From Sialis fuliginosa (lineage: Eukaryota > Arthropoda > Insecta > Megaloptera > Sialidae), in contig OY540811.1 in the NCBI GenBank assembly GCA_961205875.1, positions 17,787,248 to 17,851,247 on the forward strand: a DNA stretch of 64,000 bases. Direction: 5' to 3'. Positions 23,075 through 35,654 of this stretch are shown here, piece by piece. The notes under the pieces are model-generated. The model ran no database searches. It was given only the letters and a program-made list of their open reading frames with translations, and was not told where the DNA came from. Each line of letters starts with the position of its first letter. Position 1 is the first letter of the stretch. The position numbers and the translations under genes are program-made.

Positions 23075-24871
23075 TTAGAATCCCATTCCTTGTCTGAACG
23101 GGTTTTTGATTGTACTGCCTTCTGTCGGTGGCTGCGGCTCCGGCCTGCGGAAGGGGTTCGACTCTCCAGTTGGCTGCTGCGGAAGTTGTCGCTGTAGAGG
23201 AACTGCAGGCTGCTGGCGCGACACGTTCTGTTGCTCGGAATAACCTTGACTCTGATAGCCCTGCTGCGGTTGATAACCTTGGTCCTGATAGCCCTGCTGC
23301 GGTTGGTACTCTTGCGACTGGTAAGGGTTTGTCGTCTGGTAACCTTGGTATTGTTCTTCATACTCTTGACTATCTATATTAGTCTCTTGTATCTCTCCTC
23401 CGCCGTCTTGGTATCGCGAATACTCTAAATGGTTTTTATATTCGCCGTTCACAGCTTTCTGATCTTGTAAAGAGTATGTCTGATATTCTTTCTTTGGTGG
23501 ATCTGACATTAATACGTTTGCTTCGTTTTCAAACGGCTTGAAGTCATAGATATGTCGTAAATACATGAGTACAGGTGCATACAGTAAATTTGCAAATGCG
23601 ATTCCAAAATTCAGTGCCGTAAAACCAATCGCCTCTACAACACCACCAGCGATTATTGGTCCTACTGCGTATGCTACGGAATATGATATGTCTGCGATGG
23701 CGTAAATACTTCCATACACTGATACATAACGCACATCTACTAGATAACCTAATGTTGGAAGCAGTGCTGTATCGATTAAGGCTATGCCGAAACATATTCC
23801 ACAAATCGGTATCATTAAACCTTTATATGAATTGGCGAATGGTATAATGAAACAACATAATCCTTCTAAAGCTAAACCACCGGCTGCCATTAACCATTGA
23901 TGTTGTGGATATTTTCTGGCCATTTTGACTGTGATGATAACACCAATAACATGCGGGAAAAATGCAGGCAACCAAATCATTCCAATTTTCCAATTATCTG
24001 TGGTTAGATTATCTTCCATCCAAAGTGAAATAGTAGGTTCTAAAAAGGCTAACGCAACGTTGGACATCATCAATGCACCTGAACAAACAGCAATGTACGG
24101 ATCAATAAACAGTTTCCAAATAGGAATTGTAGGTTCATGTGGTTTTTTCGAATCTCTTATTTGATCTTTTATAGGTTTCATAACAAGTAGCAGCATAAAA
24201 CCATCTATAAGTGATATAAAAGCCAATATCAAAAATGGTACTTCTTTTCCTGCAAATTGATATAATGCACCACCAAATGGAGGAGCTACCAAACATCCAA
24301 AACTGATAAAAGCCAAAGCAATACCCAAAGCCTTAGAACGTTCGTTTTCTTCAGTAAATCTATCAGCTATCATAGCAAGGCCTGATGTATCGGCAAACGC
24401 CGACCCAACGCCCTGTAGACTTCGGGCGAAAAACAATAATCCATAACTTCTTCCGCAAGCAAAAACAGCAGTCGATAAAAACATAATAGTTAAACCAATC
24501 ATCATAGGTACATCGTAGCCAATTCTGTCAATCAATGCTCCAGAAAAAGGATTAACCATAAGTTGTACTATGGCTTTGGAAGCAAATAAGATTCCAGTTG
24601 CTGAATCTTGGCCATGATGAGATCGATGTAGCACTTCTCCCGGAGCGGCTGTTACATTTTCTGGTATAGGTTCATCTACATATGCCCCTATATACCTCAA
24701 ATAATCAGGTATGATTGGTACTATGACCATATATAACATGTTATCTAAAAGAAGTGCTATGGAGACTATGACCAAGATGAGTTTCCTCTGAGATCTTGGT
24801 TCTTGAAGTTTAGTCCACACCACTTCCCTCAGTTCAGTAAAGGTCATGTTTATTATCGGTAAGGTCGTCAT
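23075..24871 (-). CDS. VAChT: Vesicular acetylcholine transporter (VAChT)
   Basis: Loads acetylcholine into synaptic vesicles by exchanging it for luminal protons (major facilitator superfamily, 12 membrane segments). The 598-aa frame is intronless and its core is close to Drosophila VAChT as I remember it. Visible features: TM1 at about 31-55 with D43; a glycosylation site N72 in the first luminal loop; K99 in TM2; the MFS motif around 107-120 (GALIDRIGYD); D367, D379 and D394 in the TM10-11 region, matching charged residues known to matter in the family. The C-terminal tail from about 445 is cytosolic and carries the DFKPFENEANVLM block, a Q/G/Y-rich repeat (about 505-545) and two NPF motifs (572-574, 590-592). 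The ATG at 24871 is preceded by a plausible splice acceptor, as expected for a gene nested in a ChAT intron. Confidence 0.97.
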   Translation of the reverse strand: MTTLPIINMTFTELREVVWTKLQEPRSQRKLILVIVSIALLLDNMLYMVIVPIIPDYLRYIGAYVDEPIPENVTAAPGEVLHRSHHGQDSATGILFASKAIVQLMVNPFSGALIDRIGYDVPMMIGLTIMFLSTAVFACGRSYGLLFFARSLQGVGSAFADTSGLAMIADRFTEENERSKALGIALAFISFGCLVAPPFGGALYQFAGKEVPFLILAFISLIDGFMLLLVMKPIKDQIRDSKKPHEPTIPIWKLFIDPYIAVCSGALMMSNVALAFLEPTISLWMEDNLTTDNWKIGMIWLPAFFPHVIGVIITVKMARKYPQHQWLMAAGGLALEGLCCFIIPFANSYKGLMIPICGICFGIALIDTALLPTLGYLVDVRYVSVYGSIYAIADISYSVAYAVGPIIAGGVVEAIGFTALNFGIAFANLLYAPVLMYLRHIYDFKPFENEANVLMSDPPKKEYQTYSLQDQKAVNGEYKNHLEYSRYQDGGGEIQETNIDSQEYEEQYQGYQTTNPYQSQEYQPQQGYQDQGYQPQQGYQSQGYSEQQNVSRQQPAVPLQRQLPQQPTGESNPFRRPEPQPPTEGSTIKNPFRQGMGF

Positions 24872-24883
24872 GATGGTTACGTT

Positions 24884-24900
24884 TCTTTACAAACACAGGA
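24884..24900 (-). promoter_or_regulatory. Candidate splice acceptor 5' of VAChT
   Basis: On the minus strand TTCCTGTGTTTGTAAAG precedes an exon start at 24884, leaving 13 nt before the ATG. A pyrimidine-rich tract followed by AG fits an acceptor joining a shared upstream leader exon to VAChT. This is an inference without transcript data. Confidence 0.4.
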
Positions 24901-27900
24901 AGATTCTTCTTGAATGTATAGTTTATCTTGAGTGTCGATAGATTTCCAGGCAGCGGGAGTCCGTGGGAAACGAGTGCAGCAGTGCCATCATCCTACATCG
25001 TTGAGTCCCGACCTTCAACATACAGAGAACATTTGATTACAATAGTGCTCGTGTACTTGGCACGGTCCAGGTCAGGGTGGGACCAGAGGAAAGTTGGCAC
25101 TGCGCACTCATTCCCACCCGGACCTGCAACCTATGCCTTAGTAACACACGTATACAAACAATCACTCGCATTCACAACAGACGTTGCTGTCTGGATGTAA
25201 TTTAGCTTAATCTCTAGAGTCATCAACTATGTACAATTCATTCAAGAACTACGCGAAAATGTACGAATACATTACTAATCTAGTCTTTATAAACTCATCT
25301 CTACAATTAATACTACAAAAATACATTTAAAAATTAATATCCATAATAAAATGATGTAATTACAATCTATCCGACAGTTGTTAACTTATAGAATGTTGTT
25401 TTAAATTGTACTATATAATTCGGATACGCTGATTTCAATAGTGATTTACATTATTTTCTATTACATCAAATAAAGAAATATAAAAAAGAACATACTAATG
25501 TCAATTTTTTTAAAAATTATCTTGAAAATATAAGTAACATTTCTATCACAAAGATTTTTTTAAAGTTAATTTATGACTTAGCTAATCACAAAGAAATATT
25601 TCGTTAGATTATACATATGAAATATTAAAAGTTGTGTTTAAACTTAAAACTTAGCAGCGAAAATGCCTAGTCCTAGTATTACAAATTAAAAATAACACTT
25701 TCAAAAGAAGTACCCTATACTCAATTCGCATACATTTTCCAGTAAGTATTATACTGTAGATCGATATGACATGAAAGTGGAACACGCGATCTTGTTATCA
25801 AACAGAAAGGTCGACACGGGGTTGAGTGTCCCGAAGTGGGGGCGGCAGGTACTGCATGGTACTTTAACATGCACACACGAGGGTTGGGATTGTCGCATGT
25901 TTATTTTTCAACTGGCTATTTTTTACGTCCATACGAATATTTTATAGGATGCCATACATATGTATATTTAGATAGAGGTTGATGATTTTTAATTATTATT
26001 AGCTAAAAGAGTTTATTAATAGTTTTGTGTACGGTTAGCATAGAACGGGATGGATGAATGTAGTGATAATATGTTCAAGTTGAATTTAGATATGAAATAT
26101 TATATGCTGATATTGCATGCTGGCACGCTACTAAAAAACTGAAATATTGGATTTTACAAAAAAAATCAGTCATAATATCTGATTTTTTGTTGTTGATTTT
26201 TGATTTGTTGACATAACTTAATACAATAAAAGTATAATGACATAAATACAACATTTTTTGTTTTCTAAACAAATATTTTTGTATCAAATAAAATTGGAAA
26301 ATATAAAACTATTTTTTTTCTTTTATAAAATTGAGTATTTAATTATCTTTAAAATTTACGTATTATTGAAGAGTGCGCTAATGTAGTTAGTAGAAGATAT
26401 TTATAAAAAATATTTATAATCCCTACTAAACATATAGCTTTGCCACTGCAAAGAGCTATAAAAGTAATTTTAATAATAATGATGATATTTTTTTTTTCAT
26501 AAAACAACATTATATACTTATATACAATGTTATCGAACAAAAGGGGAAAGAAAGAATGGAAAAAAATTAAATAAATTTCGATATAGGTACTATGTAATAT
26601 TAAGATGGAAGACATCTCATTTAACATAAATTAGTATTTTTGATTTCATGAGAACCAATCTTATACACCCAAAAATATAAATGATTAACTAACATTAATC
26701 TAAAACTTTTCACCCTGAAGTAAATAACTAATCAAATACCAACGTTTGAATAAAAATTGTATCGCAGTCTAAACATTACCCTGTATCTGACAGGACCGTG
26801 CGTGGCTCCAGGTGCTCCCCGCGGCGCTCTGAAGTAGACGGTGAATGACAAAAGCCCCCATACAATTGTATTATTTACTTAATGAGTTCCTCGACTGTGT
26901 CTGACAACATTCTCTGATAGTTACAAACTAAATTTGAATGAATATACATGGTATACATATATTTACAGAACATGTTCTGTAAACTTTATAATGAAATGTA
27001 TTTGAATACTACTGATAAAGGATAATTATTAATTAACAGTTGTTTGATTGATTCAACGCATAGTAAATGTTTATTAATATCCCATTTTTACACGAACAAA
27101 TTTTTCCTATTTCAAGATATTTACATGTCTTAATTAATATAGGTTTTTAAATGCTGAATAAGAATTTTCTATAACTAGCGATATTTTTCTAGATTTTTTT
27201 TAAATTATTTGAAATTTTAACATCTAGCATCATTTCATATAGTATTAAAAAAAACTTGTCAAGTGTGAATCAACTAACCGCAAGTGTTTCATACTGACTC
27301 GTATAGAATAAGAATAAAATACAATTCTTTTTTTTGATGAAGGACTTTATGTTCCTCAAGTCACTAACTTTCATATGAAACTCCACTTTACATTTTGCTT
27401 GACAATATTATCCTTAAAAATTTAATTTTTGAGAAAATTAATATTTTTGTGTTTATTTCAGTCAATCACATACTATATTTGTGAAAAAAATTGTGATAAT
27501 TATGTTAAGGGGTTCGAAAATTAGACAGACAAAATGTGGATTTCATAGTGTTTCGTTTTTTTCAGATTTTAGTACGTAGTAGATACATTAAAAACAGTTT
27601 TACAAAATTTAAATGAAAATTATTTATTTCACTTAAATTTCATCACTTTCCCCATATACCTATATTTTTTCATTGCTACCCCATTATTGACCGTTGTCTT
27701 TTTTTGATACACTCAATTTTTTTATTTTAAGTATTTAAATTAATTTCTATAAAATAAAGTTATTTTAATTAATTGTGTTTGAAATATTTTATTATTTAAT
27801 TATCTCCATTTTACCCTAAAAATACAAAAAAAATTGGCAGATATTGGGTTGACCTTCTTCTTTAAAAAAAAAATCAACCCAACTACAAATCTTGATATCC

Positions 27901-28509
27901 ATGAACAAAAAATATTGAAAACTTCTGGTATTATTGCGTATATAAACAAACACTGCGATGTAACATCACCCTAAAAGCCCGGGGGTGAAATGAGCTATGC
28001 ATTATACAACACACACGACCCCCGCGTAATGGAGTCTCCGTATGGCGACCTTATAAAAATTTCACACGTCTACTAAATAATTCAAACGCTTGCTTCGTAG
28101 CTTAGTTTACGTACACGGTACAAGTCAATCCGTCGTTGCCTGTGTTGTGTGTAACAAACAGTATTTCCTGCCAATCCTATGTTAATGCAATGATCAATTT
28201 TTAATTATGTTATGCGTTGGGGATGATTCTTCGTTGAGAAAATTGATTGGAATTTATGTGTATAAATGTGTAACTAGATAACTAATTATTTTGGATTTAG
28301 TCTGTAATGAAATTTTAACATGTAGTTATAGAGTATCAACTAATGAATAAATATTTTTGTGGCATTTAATAGAGCTGGTGGCAGTATATCCAATATTAAT
28401 TTTTTCTAGTGTTGTTCATGTGCGTAATACACTATACATTTTATTTTTGAAAATAAAATTATTATGGTTCAGAACCAGAAGATTTCTCCATTAAAAAAAA
28501 TACTAATGT
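24894..28509. other. Intron upstream of VAChT
   Basis: AT-rich with three GC-richer pockets: 24940-25150, 26795-26860 and 27965-28160. None encodes a recognisable protein, and all are on the VAChT 5' side inside the presumed ChAT intron. The middle one has splice-like edges on both strands. They could be regulatory sequence or untranslated exons. Confidence 0.5.
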
Positions 28510-28829
28510 CCGGTATTATAAAGGAGCTAGTTTTGTTAGCTAGCAAGCACTTTCAAATAGAGGTATTAATTATGTGATAGTATCTATGGATTAGCTATGG
28601 AATTTAGAGCAGTGATACTTCAACTTACAGTTTGCGACTTTCAACGTACAAAATACCTAATTTTCATAATATTGCTCCTGTGTTAATACCGTTGGTGCTT
28701 ACATACCACACGTGCGCGAAAATTGTTAAACAATTCATGAAACTTAAAGAGAATTGTTAGATAGGTTTGAAACCTCATTTGGAAGTGCTTGCTGGCTAGC
28801 AAATTTTGTTGACTCGTTTATAATAGCGG
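28510..28829. mobile_element. MITE family M1, copy 2
   Basis: The left end CCGGTATTATAAAGGAGCTA and the right end (reverse complement CCGCTATTATAAACGAGTCA) form imperfect terminal inverted repeats of about 55 bp. These include GCTAGCAAGCACTTTCAAAT. It matches copy 1 at 17412-17640 but is longer. No clear target duplication was seen. Confidence 0.85.
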
Positions 28830-29155
28830 ATATACATGAGTTTAAGATTTTTCAATTAACTGGAGAACGGACGCAAATTTTAAATATTTTGTATAAATCA
28901 TTGCTAACGATAGTCAAGATCGAAAGAAAACGAGCGAGTATTCTCAACAGCAACAATATTTATAACAAAAATTAAAAATAAGTTATCTAATTCGACTTTA
29001 AATTCATTGGTACTTCTAAGAGCTTATATATTAATATTTACTTATATGTTTTTTGAATTTTGATTACGTTATTGCATTATAAATTTTAATAAATAAATGT
29101 CGTAACTAAAGCTGTGCTTTTTTAAAACACCATACAATATCTTTACACACAGAAT

Positions 29156-29325
29156 TTATTTTTTCATCCGCGTAGAATTTGTATTTTTTTATCTAATCAA
29201 TTTTCGGGATACAAAGTAGTTTATATCCTTCCTCAGGATGTAAACTATCTCCCTGCCAAATTTCATCAGCTGTGAAAAGGTAAACAGCAGACAGACTGAG
29301 TTACTTTCGCATTTATAATATGTTT
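29156..29325 (+). mobile_element. Non-LTR retrotransposon 3' tail
   Basis: Contains CCGCGTAGAATTTGTATTTT, GGGATACAAAGTAG, a CAGACAGACTGAGT run and TTTCGCATTTATAATAT. This is a common insect non-LTR 3' end. It is related to 50677-50851, with about 40 bp of different middle sequence. Confidence 0.75.
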
Positions 29326-31215
29326 TATAATATGTTACTTATTTTAAATGTTTAATTACTTATTAAACTGCACTAACTTGTTTCTTGTACCTTCATGATA
29401 AACAATGGACAAAGCTTTTATTTGACTAATATTAAACATAGAAGCATATATGTATAACTGTATAGAGAAATAAAGATATATTTTATACTTTATAATTTTA
29501 CTTATAAACTCATGTATTTGGCTTAACAAAGAGTCCTTTATAATAACAGTCAAGTAAAAAACAAAATATAAAGTTAACAGATCTTCAATTACAAAGTAAC
29601 ATAAACCCAACCGAAGAAGATAACGAAAATAATAAACAACAGACATCAAAGTTGCACAGTGCATACACGGTGGATAATAAAGGGGGTATAAGGGATAGGG
29701 AGGGGGTTGTGTTTGTAATACCCCGAAGCGAGTGTTGCTCTCGTTGCTAGTTTTATAAACCACGCTTGTTTATCTGGGATCAACCGACATTCTGATCCTT
29801 CATTGTTTTTATATAACGAATAGGATACGCTTACCTCACGTGCTTTGTGATCGCGTGAGGGGGGGGGGGGGGGGGGAGAACAATCAGAAATTTCAGGACC
29901 GTATAAATGAATTTTGTATTATATGAAGGTACATAAATTATTTTATTTTTAATGATTGAAATCTTTTTTTAGAATTAGTTACTCCAAAATTTTTGTGACT
30001 AGATTTTAAGCCTGTAGGTATGATAAATATAAAAAATATTTTTTCAACAATTTTCAACATTTTTTGCTTTCTTCCAATATCGAAGTTACGAGAAGCTTTG
30101 TGATCATTTTAGAATGAGACAAAATAATTTTTTTCCTATTTCAAAATTTTAAATTAATCTTATCGTTTCAGGTCAAGATAAACGCTTTTCGTTCCGTGTC
30201 TGGCTGTCTGTGTGTCTGTCCCCTGAATCCTTGTCACACGCATAACTCATGAATCACTAAACCGATATTAATGAAACTTGGTTGAATGATTGGGTCTAGC
30301 TTGAGGACTGTTTCAGTTCAAAATCATCAAAATCGTGTGTAAGAGAGAGGGGTGATATCCCAAAATATTTATTTTTTCAAGATATCTCAAGAACGACATA
30401 TATTACGTGAAAATTTTATAGGATCTTTTTTGTAGACCATTCAATTTCCTATAATATAGTTCTATAATGTTTGTTGTAAAATATTCCCTTACTAGACTTG
30501 ATTAGATTGTTCATTTTCCAACAACTCAGTGGTGTTAGAATAATGTAGTAAATTTAAAAAATATTGTCAATGTTATTAATATTCTCATTTTTTAATAAAT
30601 TCTTATACCGTTAACCTTAAAAAAATAGTTACTTCAGAATCATTTATTACTAACATTAATCTTAGCTTCTTGCTATAACACATTTTGATTTGGTCGTTTT
30701 CTTGACTAACGTCTCAAGAACCCTGGAGAAACGATGAAATCGACCCGGATTATACCCAAAATCTAAATTGTGTAATTTTATTTTTTTCTGGGTGGCTTGT
30801 CAACCTCACATACTGTACGTCTATTTATATTGAAATGGTATTTATATTATTAATTTATATTAATAATAAAATAATATTCCATAACAACGAAAAAAAATAA
30901 TATAAGTTCACGTAGTAATGTATGTAAATTATAAAATGAGTTTCATGCGGACCCTTTTCACCTACACCTAATTACAGCACTGCATAGCGTAGGTTGTTGC
31001 CGCGCTCTGGAGAGGATTAAATTGCAATTACTGTTATAACTAAGTTTGCTTTGTATTCTGTATTAATTAAACTAGATGGCAGGACATGTAACTCTCTTTA
31101 TAACTTACTGCATAAACCTGTTGTCAGAAAAGTGCAGTTTATGAAATGTTTATTTATAGTAACTATGAGTTAGTTTGTTGTTTATAATTATACAAACGAT
31201 AATTTAGTGATATAC
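29326..31215. other. Gene-free stretch with repeat family R3, copy 1
   Basis: The 135-aa frame at 29356-29763 (minus) is not recognised and looks random. A G18 run is at 29859-29876. From about 30080 to 30480 lies a repeat with ACGAGAAGCTTTGTGATCAT, CTGTCTGTGTGTCTGTCCCC and CAAGATATCTCAAGAACGAC. Parts recur inverted at 46745-46990 and in the element at 41183-42327. Confidence 0.55.
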
Positions 31216-31216
31216 G

Positions 31217-31240
31217 AGAGTGGTCTGAAAAGTTTCGTAT
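31217..31240. mobile_element. Possible mariner-type terminus
   Basis: GAGTGGTCTGAAAAGTTTCG resembles mariner inverted termini. No partner terminus was found nearby, so this is a weak solo match. Confidence 0.3.
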
Positions 31241-31780
31241 ACCAATTCCCCTGAAATCACTAAACCTTACGATTATTTATTTTCATTTGTTTTGGAGGCA
31301 GTTTATTTTTGGTAAATATCTATAATTTCTTATAAATATTAACCCTATGAATATTAAAAGTAGTCATTTGAAATATCATACATTTTGAACAACTTTGTTT
31401 TTAATAATTTTTTCGAGATAAAAAATGTCACACCTATTTTAATTATTAATTGAAGGTGTATAAGGGCTATTAAATTTTTTTTCAGTATTAATCTCACTAT
31501 TGGAAAACGAAGAAACTGGTTTCTGAGTCATTGAAACAAAATATGTGCACCTTAACCAATGTCACGTATTTTTACATCACAAGTAGTCCTCATCGAGAGC
31601 CTTATAGAACCAAACTGTATGTTATGTATTAATACAATATTGTCTATTTCCGAAACAAAAAATAAACATCTGAAACCAACGATTATTTTGAGTCATTTCG
31701 ATAGAAATAATTTATAATTTCAACAAATAAAATCTAAAACCAAATAATACATTTCTTTTACCGTGCCAGTCAGTATAAAT

Positions 31781-31971
31781 CAGTGGTCTTTAAACATTGT
31801 AAACTCGCGGAACTATTAGAACTGTAAGTTTTTTTCGAAGAACCCCTAGTATTTAAGGATTGAATACTATGATAATCCCAATAGTTTAAAAAAATTGCTG
31901 TAATAGTGAGTGCTTTATAATTTTTTTTTAATTTTTATTTTGACTCGCGGAACACAGTTTATAGACCACTG
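31781..31971. mobile_element. hAT-type miniature element (191 bp)
   Basis: The left end CAGTGGTCTTTAAAC and the reverse-complemented right end CAGTGGTCTATAAAC form the terminal inverted repeats. Inner ACTCGCGGAAC blocks are also inverted. A perfect 8-bp target duplication GTATAAAT lies at 31773-31780 and 31972-31979. Confidence 0.93.
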
Positions 31972-31979
31972 GTATAAAT

Positions 31980-34900
31980 CAATCAAATATTACGTCAAAA
32001 TAAAATAAAAAACTGAATTACAATTTTTACAATAGGTACAAGTGTTATCGGTAATTTACAATCAAACAATAAATACGTAAAATAAACATTTTTCTCGATG
32101 TGTTATATAAAAATCCATAAAACGACACATCACGATTCTCACAATTGTACATATATCACATCACCTACGTACAGAACACAAAACAACCTGCCACATATAT
32201 TCAAACATCGTGTGTTCGAACCCCACGATCCAGAACCTAACCTCTACCGGGCTGAATGCAATTTGCATGTCGTTATTTATTTATACATCCTTCCTCTCTC
32301 TCCCCCATAGTGTGCAGCAACCCCTGTACATTCATTATTCATATGATTTTGATTTGCAAATCCTCCCGTTTCACCGGAAAACTCACGCCAGGGTTGCGAA
32401 TGCTTAATTACGTACGAGAATTGAAAAACGTCCCTGAACATATTGAGAACGTGCGTGAGTGAGTGAGTTTGGTAAGGGCGTGGTATTACTTATAGATTTT
32501 AAATTCCGTGAAATGAAAAAAATAAATAGTTAAAAAATTAATTAATTAGTTTAGTATTATAAAGAATTTACATTATAGCAAACGCAAATTAAATTTTGGG
32601 TCATGCTATCTGCTAGGTATTAAATATAAATAACAACACACTTACAGATGTAACAAATGAAATTATCTATATGAATGACCTTGATACATGCGCGTTAAGT
32701 AGAAATGGCGATTTAAAATAATTGTTAACAAGTTTACCTCATAAAATGTATAAATATTTACATTACTATACATTTATAACCACTGCTCTAGAATCCCGAG
32801 TAAATTCATAATGATTTGACACGTCATAGAAAGTGTTAACCAAAGCTAATTTGCTTGAATTACTTACGACTATAGACGCAGAGATGAATTGAGCATCTTA
32901 TTCGAAAATCTAATTTTCATAAAAAATGAGAAAAAGCATAAAATGGATTTATGACACAATGCTTGTCTTTATAGAAAACTGTTTGGGTTAAATCTCTATC
33001 TTCACTTTTGTGAACTAAATTTTACACATATGTTAATACAGAATCCACAATCCATGTCTCTATGCCTATGCTTATGACAAGTAAGTATTGGGAATAGACG
33101 ATTCATTTTCAAAATGAGAAAATACCTATGTTTTACTTATATTCATAGAAAAGAAAAAATATAGGAGTTATAACACGCTACCAAACATTTAAGTCAGTGC
33201 ACTCTGTAAAAATGGGTTCCATAAAGTCAGCGGTAGCGTTTCATTAATAAAATAAATATCAACTGTCTGGCATTATAAAAATTATAAATAATAAATGTTT
33301 CATATCACCTAAAAAAGTATTTCAGTGATAACTCATTCACAGACATTCTATTTGGATCCATGATCTCTCTTTCAAATCTAATTCAATTGTAATTTTAAGC
33401 AAATTATAAATTTTCAACCAATCTCTATGGAATATATATATTTATGATATTTGAGAAAAATGGCCGCCATTAAAATTTGGTAGTAGTTTCATATAACGGA
33501 CTAGCTGGCTTGTTATGCGTCAATAAACTTTCCTAATATTAAGTTATAATATAACTTTCACAATGTCTTATATATCACGTAAATAGAATCTCAAACCTTG
33601 TAAAAATCCTTTTTTATAATAAAAAAATAATAATTTCATTTTCATAGAGCGCTGCATTTCCTACAGGGCCACGACTACAACAATGTATTTGTACCGTTAA
33701 GCGGTTACCTTCATTAGCTGAGTTCTGGTATTATCTCGCCCCGTCCCAGTCCCTAACTCAATTACAGTGTCAGCCGCGGGGGTAACATCCATTCATTAGA
33801 CCCGGTTACGGGATACAGGGAAATGACCAACTTGGGAAATACACTTCTACTGCACGGTCTCTTATCGCCCCAAAACTCCTATCCGTGAAATTCAACTGGA
33901 ATTATTATTGTCAACATTATCTTCTTTAAACTTGTTTAATTTGTTAAGTTTGTTAGCCTGTTGTGATGTGATTTGTGTTACAGACAAGTTTGGGTTCTGT
34001 TTTCAGCTGAACTCCAATTTTACTTTGGTACTTATTGAGCTTCCAGTTCTTGCTTTTTAAATAATAAAATAAAATATATAAAAATTAATCGGGAATTACA
34101 GGACCGATTTCAATGCGATTTTCACCTATAGTTAGATAATTTTTATGTGCAGTATCGTGGCCATTAATATTCTATGAAAAAAAAATCTTTATCAAATCGT
34201 GTTTTGTTTTCATGATGTCAAAGCATACAACTGTCATTTAGGTATATAACAACTTAATACCTAGCCATGGAATACAAAATTCTATAATTGACGGTTTCAA
34301 TATTTTATTTTATTAATTTAGGTTACTATAAGTCACCACGTCTCTTTCAAATATTTTGTCGAACAATTGGATGATTTTTAACATAATATGTTAACAATGA
34401 AATATGTTATTGATATTGATTGAAAATTAAAATATAAAGAAACATTTCATATCCATGAAAGGTAAAATATCGAAATTAATTATGATTGTTGCTCACCTAT
34501 TTATTTTTTGATTTTTATATTATTATTATAGATTTCATTGATTTTAACAAACAATCAAAATATTTTTCTATAAGATATTTTAATTATTATATATTATATC
34601 CACGCGTATGTTACAATTTATTTAGAATTGACTTTTCACCTTCGATATTTGAAGGTCATTGCAAAACTTTTGGTTTCATTTTATATCGTTGGATATATTC
34701 TTTAATCACGCAAAGGTGAAATTATATGAATTAAATATTTTTTGCATTATATATTTTTCTGAATAGAAGTATATACAAGTAAAAAAGTAAACAGATATTT
34801 ATAACTTTTTTAATTAGTTTATAATAAATTACTTTTAGCATACATATATTAAACATGCAATTGCATATAAAATTTAAATAAGAATTGTAGTTTAATGTAA

Positions 34901-35640
34901 ATATCTACATAGTTATTATATAGTCTTCAAACACAATAAATTTTTATTGTGTTAATAATCCTTTCATTTTTTTAACTTTCCGCATAACAAGAATTTATTA
35001 AAATTATATTCTTCTACATCTTATTACTACATCATATGTGTATTAACATACATCATCATTAATAAACAATATTCTGTCATAAGTTAATATTTTTCAAAAT
35101 ATTAACCACATTTTCAAAATAATTGTCTAATTAATATTTTTTCAAAATATTGAAATAAAAATCACATATTCCTTCCGTAATGAAATCATATCTGCCATTT
35201 CATATGCATTCGAGTGACGCCATTTTGGTTTTCAGTATGCGACGGCAAACAACAAACTTTCTGCCATTCAATTCAAAATCACTGAATTAATAGTTAAAAA
35301 ATGCGATATAGGTACCTAGTAAACATTAAAGTAATATGTATAATATGTAATACAATATTTTATAGTAAACTATAGTTAAAATAAAAAAAATATCAGATGA
35401 AACTATACTATTTGATAAACATCTATATGTTTACGTTTATAAAATTATCATTGTACATATATTATAATATGATTTATTAAGAGATCTTATAGGTGTGGAA
35501 TATTTATTAAAATTATTTATACAATATTCCTCAAATATTACTTTTTATGTAAATTCTGAATTGCCTGAATTAAATCCATTTTAAACACACATCTAGAAGT
35601 TTTGCAAAAAACATTCATACATTTATAAATATTTGTAGTT
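31980..35640. other. ChAT intron, gene-free
   Basis: No coding content is recognised. Two GC-richer pockets, 32150-32470 and 33655-33900, stand out from the AT-rich background. The second includes homeodomain-type TAAT cores and is the better candidate for a regulatory element of the cholinergic locus. The 77-aa frame at 34486-34719 looks random. Confidence 0.5.
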
Positions 35641-35645
35641 TAGTG

Positions 35646-35654
35646 GCTTACCTG
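35646..35654 (-). promoter_or_regulatory. Splice donor of the ChAT exon
   Basis: On the minus strand the junction reads CAG|GTAAGC, close to the consensus. It interrupts the codon after its first base. Confidence 0.85.

Noticed and set aside
22981..23361. 126-aa minus-strand frame overlapping the VAChT 3' end
   Set aside because: Alternative frame of the repetitive, GC-richer VAChT tail; a shadow.
23110..23428. Plus-strand frames antisense to VAChT
   Set aside because: Antisense shadows of the VAChT coding sequence.
29356..29763. 135-aa minus-strand open frame
   Set aside because: No recognisable motif or family resemblance; composition like the AT-rich background.
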